Below, one piece after another: positions 1-11,039 of a DNA stretch of 64,000 nt (its first letter is position 1; each line of letters starts with the position of its first letter). The stretch lies in contig JARKIP010000005.1 of NCBI GenBank assembly GCA_029990175.1, positions 32,125,501 to 32,189,500 of the forward strand. Direction: 5' to 3'. The DNA is from Petunia secreta. Its lineage: Eukaryota; Streptophyta; Magnoliopsida; Solanales; Solanaceae. A program made the position numbers and the translations under genes. The notes under the pieces were generated by a model. It worked only from the letters and a program-made list of their open reading frames with translations. It was not told the origin of the DNA and ran no database searches.

Positions 1-1
1 C

Positions 2-3000
2 AATCTTCCATCCTTCAAAGGAACTTGTGATCCGGAGGCATACATGGAATGGGTACTACAAATGGAAAGAGTGTTTGATACCAATGAGATGACCGAGGAG
101 CGGAAGGGTACATATGCTATTTCTACCTTTGAGACCTATGCTTCTACTTGGTGGGAGTGTATGAAGAGGTCTAGGAGAAGGATGAATTTGCATTTGAATG
201 TGACTTGGGATGAGTTGAAAGGCCTTATGAACACCAAGTACATAACTCCAAGGTATCGGCAAGAGCAACTCAAGAAGCTCTATGATCTAAAACAAGGTGT
301 CAAATCGGTGCATGAGTACCATGATGAATTTGAAAAGATCCGGATGGCATTGGACATGGATACCGAAGGTGAAGAAGAAGCCATGATCCGATTCAAGAAT
401 GGTTTGAGCTATGGTATAGCTTCTCAATTGAGGTTGCATCATTACCTCACACTTGAAGATATGTTTGAAGCCGCAATTGATGCCGAGGCTTGGCTCAAAA
501 GAGAGAAGTTCAAAAACAACACTCCTACTACTACAAGCAAGCCAAAAGAGTGGAAGACTCCAAATGCCAACTTTCCAAGTGCAAGTGCTAGCAAAGAAGT
601 GAAGAAGCCTTATGAGAAGACTACACCACACTTGGAAGGTAACTCTAAAACTCGCTTGAGTAATCCTATTTCCACTTCTACTCAATGTTATAAGTGTAAG
701 GGCTTTGGGCATATTGCTAAGGAATGCACCACGAAAAGAACCATGGTTGTGGTTGGTGATTTGGTGTATGAGCAAGAGAGTGAACCCGAGGAAGAAGAGG
801 GAGTAGAGGGTGATGAGGAAGGAGATGTTGGGGAGATTGTTGCCGTGGAGGAAGAAGATGATGATGCCCTTGCCTTCCTTGTTGTGCGGAGGAGTCTAGG
901 AGCCATGTGTGTGGAGGATGTTGAGACCTTACAACGGGAGAACCTTTTTCATTCCAAATGCCGAGTCATGGGTCTCATTTGCTCTATGATTATTGACTCG
1001 GGAAGTTGTGCTAATGTCATTAGCCAAACACTAGTTGCCCAATTGAAAATACCTACCTTGAAGCACCCAAATCCTTATAGGCTACAATGGCTTAGTGAGT
1101 GTGGTGAATTGAGGGTGGTTAAGCAATGTTTGATCAAGTTCAAGATTGGGAACTACGTGGATGAGCACATGTTCGATGTTGTGCCTATGCAAGCATGCCA
1201 CCTTCTCTTTGGTAGGCCATGGCAATTTGATCGACGTGTGGTTCATAATGGCCATGCCAACACCTATACGGTGATGCATGAGGGAAAAAAGTTCGTGCTT
1301 CAACCCCTAACTCCCAAGCAAGTGAATGATGACTACAAACTCATGAAGGAGTTGAGGGAAAGGGCTAAAGCCAAGTCACCCATTGTACTTGAAACCGAGG
1401 CAAACAATTTCATTGTTTTGCCAATGCATGATGAAAATGGGAGTCACTCCACTCCAATTGAGAGAGAAAAGATAGAGAGAAGTGAGGGAGTGACCGGTGA
1501 CAATCCAAGAGAGGAAAAAGGAGAGGATTTGAGGAGTGATGTGAGCGGATTGTCACCACAAACTACACTTGACCATGAGGTAAAATTGAGAGAGATGAGG
1601 GGTGAGGAAGGAAAAATTGAGAGTGAGAGCACCCATTGTTCTAACCCTTCTTTATCTTCTCTCTCTTCTTGTGAAAGTTCTTGTGTAGGTACAATTGAAG
1701 ACAAGTCATTGGAGCCTCAATGTGAGCTTCATGAAGGAGGAGTTGCATATGACACTTCAAATCTTGTGAGTGATCAAGAAAGTACTACAAATGTAAGTGT
1801 TGCTTCACCTTTTCATGAGCTTACTAGCTACTTGTCTTGTAATGACTCAACACTAGTTGGTGTTTTTGATGCATCTAGTGAGTATACCACTAGTGAAGAG
1901 TCTAGTTGTCAACTTGAGTGTGCTTGTGAAACACTAGTTGAGAGGGATGCTATGCCACATCATGATGTGAGCTCATTGTTCATTGAACCCCTCCCTAGTG
2001 TAGATTTGATAGTTGACCATGATTGTGACCTTTGCTATGACACACCGCCAACCTTTGACATAGGGAAAGATGAGGTAGTTGACCATTCCCTAATAGATAT
2101 GCTTCTATTTGGTGGACCAATGTGTTGTGGTGATGATGGTCTTGTCCTTGAGGAGTCCAAATTGCATAAATTGGACAAGGTTGTTCGCGATGACTCCTCA
2201 AGTGAACCTAGTCTTGATAGCTCGTCTATGTTTTATCATGATAGTGAGATGCATGTTTTTACCAATCCCTTATTTGAAGGCATTCTCATTAGTGGATATG
2301 ACTTGTATCGGACTAGGGTGGGTGGTCAAATGGAACCCCCATGGTGTGAAGGGTTTGACCCCTTAGGCAACCCATTGCTTGAAAATGTGGGTGAGGTAGA
2401 TGGTTCTTTGAGTGACCCTACTATTGCTAGTGTGGGTTATGATGAAGAAGAATCCATCATCAACACCTTCCTTGAGAGCTTGACTTTTGAGGAGGGTTGC
2501 CTAGTTGATGAAATGGAAGGGAAAGAGGAACCCCTTGGTGTGAGTAGGTATGCTCTAAAGAAGGGGAGTGGAGTGTTTGATCCTACTTGTAGGGTGGGCT
2601 ATTTGACTCACTCCACTCCACATGTTGATCACACCTCGAGGATAGGTTGGTGTGTTGATCTTGAGCTTAAGGTTCAAGGGGATTTTGGTAGCTTGATCTT
2701 GCCTTTTCCATCTTCCCATGACCTCTTTGCTCATTATCTTGTTGAGTGCATATTGATTTTTAACCAAGTGCTTATGGTTCTCTTTGGAGACTTGATATTT
2801 ATGATTGATATTGACGCTTGGTTATATCACAAGAGTGTGTTTTCCACACTTCTTGCACTAACCTACTTTCAAAGTGGGACGTTTGCTTGTTTTTGCTTGT
2901 CGTTGCTTGTAGGTTCTAAGCTCCATGCTAAGGCGGGGAAGATCTTGGAAGAAGCCTATGCCAAAGTGACGATCAAGAAGGACAAAGGAGGAGATTCTTG

Positions 3001-3253
3001 GCCACCCCGAAGAGTTGATAGAGCCATGAGAGACCAAGCCTTGATTTCGAGGACGAAATCTTCTCAAGAAGGGGAGGATGATAAGACCCAAATCGAGCAA
3101 CCATCCAAAAGCACCATCCAAGGCCAAGGAAGAGCACTTCAAGGTCATGCATTGGGACGCCATGGAAAGAAGAGCATCCGAGACACAATTCGAAGTGTTT
3201 CAAGAAGCTTCAGGAAGAGGCGGACCGCCTACGGATTGAGGCGGACCGCCTAA
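2..3253 (+). CDS. Gag-protease-extension polyprotein of element K (5' partial)
   Basis: An open frame of about 1083 codons from the window edge; the first in-frame ATG is at 44, but homology shows coding upstream. Numbered from that ATG: Gag core (retrotrans_gag-like, motif STWWE) about 1-155, CCHC zinc knuckle CYKCKGFGHIAKEC about 217-230, retropepsin with IIDSGSCANVIS about 316. From about 445 the frame leaves the polyprotein family and enters the conserved extension shared with H, D, G and P (Ser/Asp/Glu-rich; PHHDVSSLFIEPL; EPPWCEGFDPLGNPL; GVSRYALKKGSGVFD). It ends in one hydrophobic module with IDAWLYHKSVFS, a remnant of the integrase tail (LEEAYAKV near 965) and the terminal ISRTKSSQEGEDD. 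The frame runs 175 bp into the 3' LTR. The extension's function is unknown; it occupies the place of pol. No internal stop is seen. Confidence 0.85.
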   Translation, partial: NLPSFKGTCDPEAYMEWVLQMERVFDTNEMTEERKGTYAISTFETYASTWWECMKRSRRRMNLHLNVTWDELKGLMNTKYITPRYRQEQLKKLYDLKQGVKSVHEYHDEFEKIRMALDMDTEGEEEAMIRFKNGLSYGIASQLRLHHYLTLEDMFEAAIDAEAWLKREKFKNNTPTTTSKPKEWKTPNANFPSASASKEVKKPYEKTTPHLEGNSKTRLSNPISTSTQCYKCKGFGHIAKECTTKRTMVVVGDLVYEQESEPEEEEGVEGDEEGDVGEIVAVEEEDDDALAFLVVRRSLGAMCVEDVETLQRENLFHSKCRVMGLICSMIIDSGSCANVISQTLVAQLKIPTLKHPNPYRLQWLSECGELRVVKQCLIKFKIGNYVDEHMFDVVPMQACHLLFGRPWQFDRRVVHNGHANTYTVMHEGKKFVLQPLTPKQVNDDYKLMKELRERAKAKSPIVLETEANNFIVLPMHDENGSHSTPIEREKIERSEGVTGDNPREEKGEDLRSDVSGLSPQTTLDHEVKLREMRGEEGKIESESTHCSNPSLSSLSSCESSCVGTIEDKSLEPQCELHEGGVAYDTSNLVSDQESTTNVSVASPFHELTSYLSCNDSTLVGVFDASSEYTTSEESSCQLECACETLVERDAMPHHDVSSLFIEPLPSVDLIVDHDCDLCYDTPPTFDIGKDEVVDHSLIDMLLFGGPMCCGDDGLVLEESKLHKLDKVVRDDSSSEPSLDSSSMFYHDSEMHVFTNPLFEGILISGYDLYRTRVGGQMEPPWCEGFDPLGNPLLENVGEVDGSLSDPTIASVGYDEEESIINTFLESLTFEEGCLVDEMEGKEEPLGVSRYALKKGSGVFDPTCRVGYLTHSTPHVDHTSRIGWCVDLELKVQGDFGSLILPFPSSHDLFAHYLVECILIFNQVLMVLFGDLIFMIDIDAWLYHKSVFSTLLALTYFQSGTFACFCLSLLVGSKLHAKAGKILEEAYAKVTIKKDKGGDSWPPRRVDRAMRDQALISRTKSSQEGEDDKTQIEQPSKSTIQGQGRALQGHALGRHGKKSIRDTIRSVSRSFRKRRTAYGLRRTA
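3066..3078 (+). other. Polypurine tract of K
   Basis: AAGAAGGGGAGGA directly precedes the LTR start TGATAAG. The same 13 bases precede the 3' LTRs of G, D, P and M, and E has the same sequence, which ties the non-autonomous elements to the autonomous ones. In LTR retrotransposons this tract primes plus-strand DNA synthesis. Confidence 0.85.
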
Positions 3254-3818
3254 GGATTGCTTGTTCTCTGGATTCCAAGAGGCGGACCAAGGAGGCGGAG
3301 CGCCTCAGTGTGTGGGGCGGACCGCCTAAGGCATGGAGGCGGGCGCCTCCCCCTGTGCGAGTTGACCGGATTTTGACTTTAAGTCGCTATGTAATTCCTA
3401 GTATGCCCCTACGTGGCTTATGACTTTAGAACCTATTTTAAGGGTATTTTAGGCCTTTCCTTATGTCTTGAATGAGGCCTATAAATACTCCATAGCTTAG
3501 CATTATTCCTTAGCTAGTTTTGATATTATGATGAATGATTGATTGTCAATGACAATGTTCAAGAGTGGATTCTCTTTGAATGAAAACCCTTTGAGACGGT
3601 TTGAGTTTACTAGTGGATTCTAGTTGAACCCCAAACCACCCCCGATCATTCTATTTGCGAGTCCCAGGTGCGGCTCGAGGGTAGTTGCATAGCGTAGGTG
3701 ATCCTTGACATCCACCCGGGGTGTATCGGAACTAGTTCTCCGGTGCTACTTGGGTCTTTGTTCGAGCCTCGTCTCGTTTTCTATCTTTTTATCTTTTCCG
3801 CGTTTTTGATTCTTATCA
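3079..3818 (+). repeat. 3' LTR of K (740 bp)
   Basis: Begins TGATAAGACCC and ends TTCTTATCA, an inverted TGATAAG/CTTATCA pair. The U3 part (3222-3350) has several GGCGGACCGCC or GGCGGAGCGCC palindromic boxes. A TATA box (TATAAATA at 3480-3487) follows. The first 175 bp also encode the polyprotein C-terminus. Confidence 0.85.
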
Positions 3819-4428
3819 AGGTCCTCTCCTCACTTTCTCTTTGACTAGGACAAGGGTGCTCACTAGTCGATGCCTTAACTCTTCTTCCCCTTGGCACAAA
3901 GTAATATTCTCCCTGACGCGTACCCAAACGGTACATATCCCTTTTAGCACTATATAGAAACTCTTTGTTGTACAACCATGGAGAACCTAACCAAACATCA
4001 CAAGAATGCAAAGGATATACATCACACCACACAAACTCCTTGTAGTCTCCTTTAGAGATGAGCACTTCAGCTACCTCAGAAACCAACACTCCGTTATATT
4101 TATAGGGATGCTTCAATTTGTAGCTTGGTATCCTTAGCATATCAACCAAAGATGGGTCAATACAATTGGCATCAGTACCATCAACCTTTAGTAAGAATCC
4201 TCTACACCCTTCGACTTCAATATCAAACCTACTCACTCTATGGTTTCGCTCGGCTTCATCCAAGTAAGAACGTGAATGATCATGAGTGGAAAAACTACCA
4301 ACTCGACCCGCCACTCTCTTTACTTCAGCCTTAGTCACCTCGGGAGTGTAGTAAAAACTCCTATCAACTGATTTTTCTCCATATCCAACCATACCTCCCT
4401 TATTGCTCCGTGTACCTGCAAAAGACAT
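3819..4428 (-). pseudogene. Gag-less protease-like ORF of element J (truncated by K)
   Basis: Minus-strand frame starting at 4428 (MSFAGTRS). About 200 codons belong to J, after which the frame runs into K's LTR. It resembles the product of G at its N-terminus and those of D and G in a retropepsin-like domain: LLKVDGTDANCIDP at the active-site position, then VWCDVYP and VWLGSPWLYNK, aligning with DVVPMQACHLLFGRPW of E. An Asp is kept (VDGT), but the usual DSG/DTG triad is altered, so proteolytic activity is doubtful. There is no Gag core and no zinc knuckle. The downstream extension expected from D and G would lie beyond K, outside the window. The ATG sits inside the intron-like leader motif described in the findings, so the start is provisional. 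Confidence 0.6.
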
Positions 4429-5841
4429 ATCAAGAAAACGAGGAAGGAAAAAGTTAGTATAAACAACCTCACTTGCACTCCCTTACTTTTAGTGGTGGCA
4501 CTCACACTCTTTAGATTTCACTCTCCAAATACCCCCACCCAAAGATTTCCCGTTATCTCTTAACATCAAGGGTGAAAATTCACCAACTAGTGTGTCCAAG
4601 TATTGGTTCGGAGTGGATTTTATGCGACTCTATGGACGGACGGCTCTTTTAAAGTAAGCACTTGAAGTCAAGAAAGTTCTACGATAATGGAGGAAATTTC
4701 AGCAAGCACGAGTTCCTAAAAGCTCAAGAGTTAGTATAGCTTAGAGTAGAAAAATACCCCAAGATTACTAACTAGAATTAATTCAACAAAGAAAAGAAAA
4801 TTCCTAGAACAAACTACCCTTTTTCCCCTTAGGAAAAACGTTCAAGCTTCCCTTTGTGGGTAGGAGTAAGTTTTTCCCACCTAATTTTGTTTTCCAAATC
4901 AGTTTTGGATCCTTTTTTTGAATGGAATAAGTTTTCCCTCTTTTCCCTTGCTTTCCAACTCAAATTTGGAGAACTTTTGCCACTCCTAATGCACTTGATG
5001 GCCGAAATTTACACTCCCTTTTCCCCTAGGATCAGCAGCCCCAAACACTCTCCCAAAGCTAAAGGAAAACTAACTCCCTTACTTGGAAAGTGGGTAAACT
5101 TCTCCTCTTTGAATTGGGATTTGTTTCCCTCTTGAATTAGGCTTAGGGTTTCCTCCTTCTTTCTCTAATGTGCAGCCCTCCAAGCTTCTTAAACAACAAA
5201 GAAATTCAGCAACCAATCTCCCCAATTCAACGTGCAAAAGCTAGAAATTTCAAGATCAAATAAAGTACTTTTTCAACATATTCAAGAATAGCAATTTGTT
5301 GATCAAGAACTACCAACTTCTAGTCAAGAATCACGTTTCAAAGGCTCATGGGAGATCAAGAACACGCTGCACTTCTATTTGTTTCAAGAACTCAACTTCG
5401 TTTCAAGAATTCAACAAAGCTGCTTCAAGAATCTTACTACACGTTTATTCTTTCACTTGTTTCTAACGTGTTCTAGTACTTTTGTCAAGAACTCTCAAGA
5501 ACTCAATCAAGAACGTCCTAAATTGTTCAATAACAATTCAAGAATTCAAGAAGATTAGTTCTACAAGTCCAGGAACGCAGCACCTATTCAAGATTCCAAG
5601 AAACAAGGCTAAATTCTTCAAGAAACAAGCAAAGATTCAACTAAACTTCAAGATTTCAATCCAAATCAATCAACCAATAAATATTATCAACCCTAGACGT
5701 CCCACAACAATTTCACACGGCTGTTTTCTTATTTTTTTCACGTTTTTTTTTTTTTTTTTTTAACAAAAACGAAAATTAATGGAAACCTAAAACTAAGGCA
5801 CGAAGAACAGGATTGGGGTTGTAGAAACAAACCCTTTCCAA
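4429..5841 (-). other. Untranslated leader of element J
   Basis: No coding frame is supported. The stretch is rich in TCAAGAA words between about 5140 and 5690 and carries a T run on the plus strand at 5744-5761. Near 4490-4430 (minus strand) it has a donor-like AAAAGTAAGG followed by an acceptor-like TTTTGCAGGTAC just inside the ORF. Confidence 0.5.
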
Positions 5842-5853
5842 GCTCTGATACCA
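5842..5853 (-). other. Primer-binding site of J (initiator Met tRNA)
   Basis: On the minus strand TGGTATCAGAGC follows the LTR end GCATCA after two bases. This is complementary to the 3' end of plant initiator tRNA-Met, the usual primer of copia and chromovirus elements. Confidence 0.85.
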
Positions 5854-5855
5854 AC

Positions 5856-6538
5856 TGATGCAAGCGGAATTATGAAAGATGGATATTGATAAATCAAGCA
5901 AACAATCAAGAAAGAAGACTAGGAAGAACAGAAATTAGAAGGAAAGAACGGATTAAACTTACTAATGAAAGATTAATCCATGGAAGATGAGAGACTTGAA
6001 CCAACATATGGAATCATGCTAGTGATGATTTCCATGGGATTCTAAGTTAAGAGATAAAGAAGAAGCTAGAGAGCTTCTCTACAAAGGCAACGCCTGTTTT
6101 CAATATTCTGTAAATTCTAAAAACTAATGAAATAAGACTAAGTGTTTAGGCTTATATAGGTGAGCCTCACACGCCTAAAAGGTAAAGAAATAGGCCCCAA
6201 GTGGGCTAAATGTCAATAGCCACGCAGGGCTAATAAAGCACCATAAAATAAATAAGTCTAGCTACGCAAAAGCATGAAAAAGTGCTGAAAAATACAGCGC
6301 ATTAAGGCCAATAAACGAGCCCTCCACGCGGCTAAATAGTCTAGGAAATATAGTCCGCGTGCCACGCGAGTACCACGCGCCAACCATCCTTCTAGGACGG
6401 GCTCCAATGCTAATCAACGCCTCTCTTGCCTCCTCCAACATGCTGCCCGCTTCTTCCATCATTGTACCATCATAGCTCTTCTTCACCATCTAGTGAACAT
6501 CATGAAGCTCCTTAGCTTGATCAGTCTGGACTGCATCA
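5856..6538 (-). repeat. LTR of J, copy 1 (683 bp)
   Basis: Bounded by TGATGC and GCATCA; on the minus strand it is followed directly by the primer-binding site, so it acts as the 5' LTR. A TATATA box lies near 6152-6160 (TTATATAG). A 75-codon open frame inside it is an LTR by-product, not a gene. Confidence 0.8.
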
Positions 6539-6544
6539 TTATAC

Positions 6545-7227
6545 CAATGCAAGCGGAATTATGAAAGATGGATATTGATAAATCAAGCAAACAATCAAGA
6601 AAGAAGACTAGGAAGAACAGAAATTAGAAGGAAAGAACGGATTAAACTTACTAATGAAAGATTAATCCATGGAAGATGAGAGACTTGAACCAACATATGG
6701 AATCATGCTAGTGATGATTTCCATGGGATTCTAAGTTAAGAGATAAAGAAGAAGCTAGAGAGCTTCTCTACAAAGGCAACGCCTGTTTTCAATATTCTGT
6801 AAATTCTAAAAACTAATGAAATAAGACTAAGTGTTTAGGCTTATATAGGTGAGCCTCACACGCCTAAAAGGTAAAGAAATAGGCCCCAAGTGGGCTAAAT
6901 GTCAATAGCCACGCAGGGCTAATAAAGCACCATAAAATAAATAAGTCTAGCTACGCAAAAGCATGAAAAAGTGCTGAAAAATACAGCGCATTAAGGCCAA
7001 TAAACGAGCCCTCCACGCGGCTAAATAGTCTAGGAAATATAGTCCGCGTGCCACGCGAGTACCACGCGCCAACCATCCTTCTAGGACGGGCTCCAATGCT
7101 AATCAACGCCTCTCTTGCCTCCTCCAACATGCTGCCCGCTTCTTCCATCATTGTACCATCATAGCTCTTCTTCACCATCTAGTGAACATCATGAAGCTCC
7201 TTAGCTTGATCAGTCTGGACTGCATCA
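6545..7227 (-). repeat. LTR of J, copy 2, directly repeated
   Basis: Repeats copy 1 with an offset of 689 bp and no difference noticed by eye, except that the terminal TG is CA. The six bases between the copies plus the altered terminus read TTATACCAATGC, resembling a shortened primer-binding-site junction (GATACCAACTGATGC). This suggests that the interior of an upstream unit has been deleted down to a few bases. Confidence 0.75.
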
Positions 7228-10221
7228 CATCAAGTACTCCACTCCCCTTCTTTAGAGCACACTTACTCACACCAAGGGATTCCCTTTCACCTCCCATTCC
7301 TTGACTTAAGCAACCCGTCTCAAAAGACAAACCATCAAGAAAGGTATTGATAATGGCCTCTTCTTCATCATAACCCAAACAAGCAATAGTAGGGTCACTC
7401 AAAGAGTCATTTACCTCATTCAAATTCTCACACAAGGGGTTGCCTAAGGGGTCAAACCCTTCACACCATGGAGGTTCCATTTTACTACTCACCCTAGTCC
7501 GATACAAGTCAGTACTACCAATGAGATTATCTTCAAACAATGGAAATGTAAAAACATGCATCTCAACATCATGATCAAGCATAGACAAGTTATCAAGACT
7601 AGGTTCACTAGAGGAGTCATCATAGACAACTTTGTCCAATTCATGCAATTTGGACTCCTCATTGCCACTAACATCCTCACCACAACACATAGACCCACCA
7701 AATAGAAACATATCAACAAGGGTATGATCAACTATCTCATCTACCCCTTCATCAAAGATTGGCGGTGTGTCATAGCAAATGTCACAACCTTTGTCGACTA
7801 CCAAGTCTACACTAGTGAGAGATTCATTGAACAATGAGCTCACATCATGATGTGGCTTAACAAGGCTCTCCACTAATGTTATACAACCACACACAAGTTG
7901 ACTTTTAGACTCTCCACTAGTGGCACATTCACTAGATGCAACACAAGCACCAACTAATGTTGAATCATCACAAGACAAATAGCTAATAGGCTCATGAAAA
8001 GGTGGAGCAACACTTACGTTTGTAGTACTTCCTTGATCACTCTCAAGGCTTGAAGTGTCATGTGTAACCCCTTCTTCATGAAGCTCACATTGAAAGTTTT
8101 CTTCCTCTTGGCTCTTCTTCCAAGCACATGGTTGAGGCTCCAATGGCTTGTCTTCATTTGTACCTACACAAGAACTAACACAAGAAAGAGTAGAAGATGA
8201 AGAATTGTTAGAACAATGGGTCCTCTCACTCTCAATTTTTCTTTCCTCACCTCTCTTCTCTCTCAATTTTACCTCATGGTCAAGTGTAGTTGGTGGTGAC
8301 AATCCACTCACATCACTCCTCAATTCCTCTCCTTTTTCCTCTCTTAGATTGTCACAGGTCACTTCCTCACTTCTCTCTATCTTTTCTCTCTCATTTGAAG
8401 TGGAGTGACTCTCATTTTCATCATGCTTTGGCAAGACAACAAGATTGCTTGCCTCGGATTCGAGTACAATGGGCGACTTGGTTTTAGCCGCTTTCCTCAA
8501 CTCCCTCATCCGATTGTAGTCATCACTCACTTGTTTGGGAGTTAGGGGCTTCAACACAAATTTTCTTCCTTCATGTTGGAGCGTGTAAGTGTTGACACGC
8601 CCGTCATGAACCGCTTGTCGATCAAATTGCCAAGGCCTTCCAAAGAGAAGGTGGCAAGCTTGCATGGGCACAACGTCGAACAAGTGTTCATCAACATAAC
8701 TACCCATTTTGAACTTGATCATTGCTTGCTTCACTACCTTTAGCTCCCCATATTCACTAAGCCATTGCAATCGATATGGCTTGGGATGCTTCACGGTAGG
8801 TAACTTCAATTGGGTTATAAGAGATTGACTCACAACATTAGCACAACTCCCGGAGTCAATGATCATAGAGCATACAACACCCTTAACACGACACCTAGCA
8901 TGGTATAAGTTTTCTCTTTGCAAGGTTTCACCATCTTCCACAATCATAGCTCCTAAGCTCCTCCTCATAACTAGAAAAGTATGAGGCTCCTCATCCTCCA
9001 CCGTGTCATCTAGATCATCCTCCTCTACTCCCTCATCTCCCTCTACTCCCTCTACTCCCTCATCTTCCGATTCACTCTCTTTCTCATATGCATCATTACC
9101 AACAACAATCATGGTCCTCTTCGTAGGACATTCCCTAGCAAAGTGCCCATAGCCCTTGCACTTGTGGCATTGCATGGAAGAAGAAGTAGGAGCATGTAAT
9201 TGAGTTTTAGAGTTACCTCCCACATTAGGTGTGTTCTTCTCATACGGCTTTTTCACATCCTTGGTAGCATTTGCACCACTTGTTCAACTTGCACTTGGGA
9301 ACCTTGCATTTGTAGTAGGAGGCTTCCAATCCTTTGGTTTGCTTGTTGGAGTAGTAGTGCTACTCTTGTAGCGAAGGGATTTCTCCTCTTTGAGCTATTT
9401 CTCGGCCTCAACCGCATCTTCACATAGCTTGTAATGATCATCATATTTGTGGAACTTCAATTGTGAAGCTATGTCTCGGTTCAAGCCCCCTTTGAAACGG
9501 ATCATGGCCGTCTCATTGTCTTCATCATCTAAGTCAAGGATCATTCGGATTTGCTCAAATTCATTGAAGTATTCACCAACCGATTTGTAACCTTGCTTCA
9601 ACTCATAGAGACGCCTTTGTTGTTCAACCCGGTATTGGTTAGTCAAGTATTTCTCATCCATCACACGGATCAACTCTTCCCAAGTAAGATTAATAGCCAT
9701 ACCCGTCCTCCTTCTATTCCTCTTCACCGACTCCCACCAAGTAGAAGCAAAGGATTCAAAGGAGGATATTGCATACTTGGTCTTCTTCACTTCGGGCATA
9801 TCATTGGTGTCAATGATACGCTCCATAGCCAATTTCCAATCAATGTACTCCACCGGATCACTACTTCCTTTGAAAGAAGGAATAGTGAGCTTCACATTAT
9901 TAAGGTTGTTGTTGTTGTCACGACCCCCTTGGAATGGCTCCGGTTGGCCTCCATAGTGATCATCATAAGCAACATAGTCCCTCCTAGCATTCCTCCCTCC
10001 ATATCCTAAGGGTGGCCCTCGACCTCGGCCTCTACCCCGATCCATATTTCGACCCCAATTCATACCTCGCCGTGGTTGAAAGTGATCATCATACTCATAA
10101 GCCTCATCAACATACTCGGCTTCCTCCATTTCTTGAGCTTCAACGGGTTGCTCAAGAACTTGGACATTGCGGATGGGTCTTGGGAGTGGAATGTTTCCTT
10201 GGGGGTGGTCTAAAATACGGG
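7228..10221 (-). pseudogene. Gag-protease-extension polyprotein of H, main part, with two nonsense codons
   Basis: Minus-strand continuation of the Gag frame after G. Order: acidic then Arg/Gly-rich segment (NWGRNMDRGRGRGRG), Gag core with STWWE, zinc knuckle CHKCKGYGHFARECP, retropepsin IIDSGSCANVVS followed by the GRPWQFDR block, then the same extension as in K (PHHDVSSLF, YDTPPIFD, EPPWCEGFDPLGNPL, KKGSGVLD). The frame is constant but has a stop near 9395, where relatives have Trp (AEKWLK), and another just upstream of the 9256 start. Coding breaks off at 7228 where J is inserted, so the hydrophobic C-terminal module is missing here. H resembles K closely and is a decayed copy of the same type. 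Confidence 0.8.
9842..10221 (-). other. Arg/Gly-rich linker and start of Gag core in H
   Basis: On the minus strand this encodes an acidic stretch and a GRGRGRG run before the Gag capsid-like core. The equivalent in E is near 15390-15440 (DRGRGRGRGPP). Such runs often bind nucleic acid; no function can be shown here. Confidence 0.5.
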
Positions 10222-11024
10222 TGATAAGATCCAAATTGGAGCCAAAGCGCCAACCATCAAGAGCCAAGCATGAGAGCACAAAGGATACAAGGCAAGGGCA
10301 CCGGAGGAGGGTTCGAGAGTGATTTGGAGTCATGGACTTGAGCGCTAATGAGGGAGGACCGGCTACGGACCAAGGAGGAACACTTAGAGTCCATTTTGAG
10401 CCGTTTCCAAGTCTCCCAGGAAGGAGGCGGACCGCCCATTGGACTAGGCGGACCGCCTAGTTGACTACACCTCTCAGGATCTCTGGCCGCCTACTGCAGA
10501 GGCGGACCGCCCATTTTTCCAGGCTGGGCGCCTACTCTGGGCGCCTACTATTCAGGCGGGGCGCCTAGTGTGCTGAAGGCCTATCCGGGTTTCCTACTTA
10601 TTTTGAGTGTAATTCCAACTATAGCCCTAAGTGACATGTATTGTTTTGACTAGACTTAGGGGCTATTTAGACATTTTATTTAGAAGTGTGGTGAACCTAT
10701 AAATACCACACTTAGTCATTTATTTGAAGGAGCTTGTTTAGATTTGAAGAATAGACTTAGTAAGAGAGGCAAGGCCTTCTTCTTTGTAGAAGCTTGAAGC
10801 TTCGGATTATCTCTTGCTTGGAGCCTATGGAGATCCGTCACTAGTACGGAATCCTTGTATGGTTCAAGTTTCCCTTCCTCTCTCGGATAATCAATTCATG
10901 GTTTGAATCGTTTATCCATTCTCTTTCTTCTATTTCTATTCTCCCCAATCCCTTACCTTCTTGTTATATAGTGATTGTTGCTTCCGCATCTTGTTACTTG
11001 CTTCCGCGTATTTGGGTCTTATCA
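10222..11024 (+). repeat. 5' LTR of G
   Basis: Starts TGATAAGATCC, ends GGGTCTTATCA. Palindromic boxes (GGCGGACCGCC, GGGCGCC) cluster at about 10428-10572, upstream of a TATA box (CCTATAAATACC near 10697). Pairs with 33859-34661. Confidence 0.92.
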
Positions 11025-11027
11025 GTT

Positions 11028-11039
11028 TGGTATCAGAGC
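11028..11039 (+). other. Primer-binding site of G (initiator Met tRNA)
   Basis: TGGTATCAGAGC, three bases after the LTR terminus. Confidence 0.9.

Larger units (their letters stand above)
1..3818 (+). mobile_element. Element K: non-autonomous Ty3/gypsy (CRM-like) LTR element, 5' part outside window
   Basis: The right part of a plus-strand LTR retrotransposon: coding region from base 2, polypurine tract 3066-3078 and a complete 3' LTR 3079-3818. The 5' LTR, leader and Gag N-terminus lie left of the window. K sits inside the protease-like ORF of element J, which resumes on the minus strand at 3819, so AGGTC at 3819-3823 should be one copy of its target duplication. No reverse transcriptase or integrase core is present, so transposition would need enzymes from an autonomous relative such as E or M. 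Confidence 0.85.
3819..7227 (-). mobile_element. Element J: minus-strand non-autonomous gypsy element with doubled LTR, cut by K
   Basis: Read on the minus strand: an LTR copy (7227-6545), a second LTR copy (6538-5856), a primer-binding site (5853-5842), a 1.4 kb leader, and a protease-like ORF broken by the insertion of K. The rest lies left of the window. J is inserted in the extension domain of element H: H coding sequence resumes at 7228 inside its GSGVLD motif. CATCA at 7228-7232 is the candidate target duplication, but its partner is not visible. Confidence 0.7.

Noticed and set aside
6262..7178. Two identical 75-codon minus-strand ORFs (6262-6489 and 6951-7178)
   Set aside because: They lie inside the doubled LTR of J; they are identical because the LTR is repeated, and they have no coding features.
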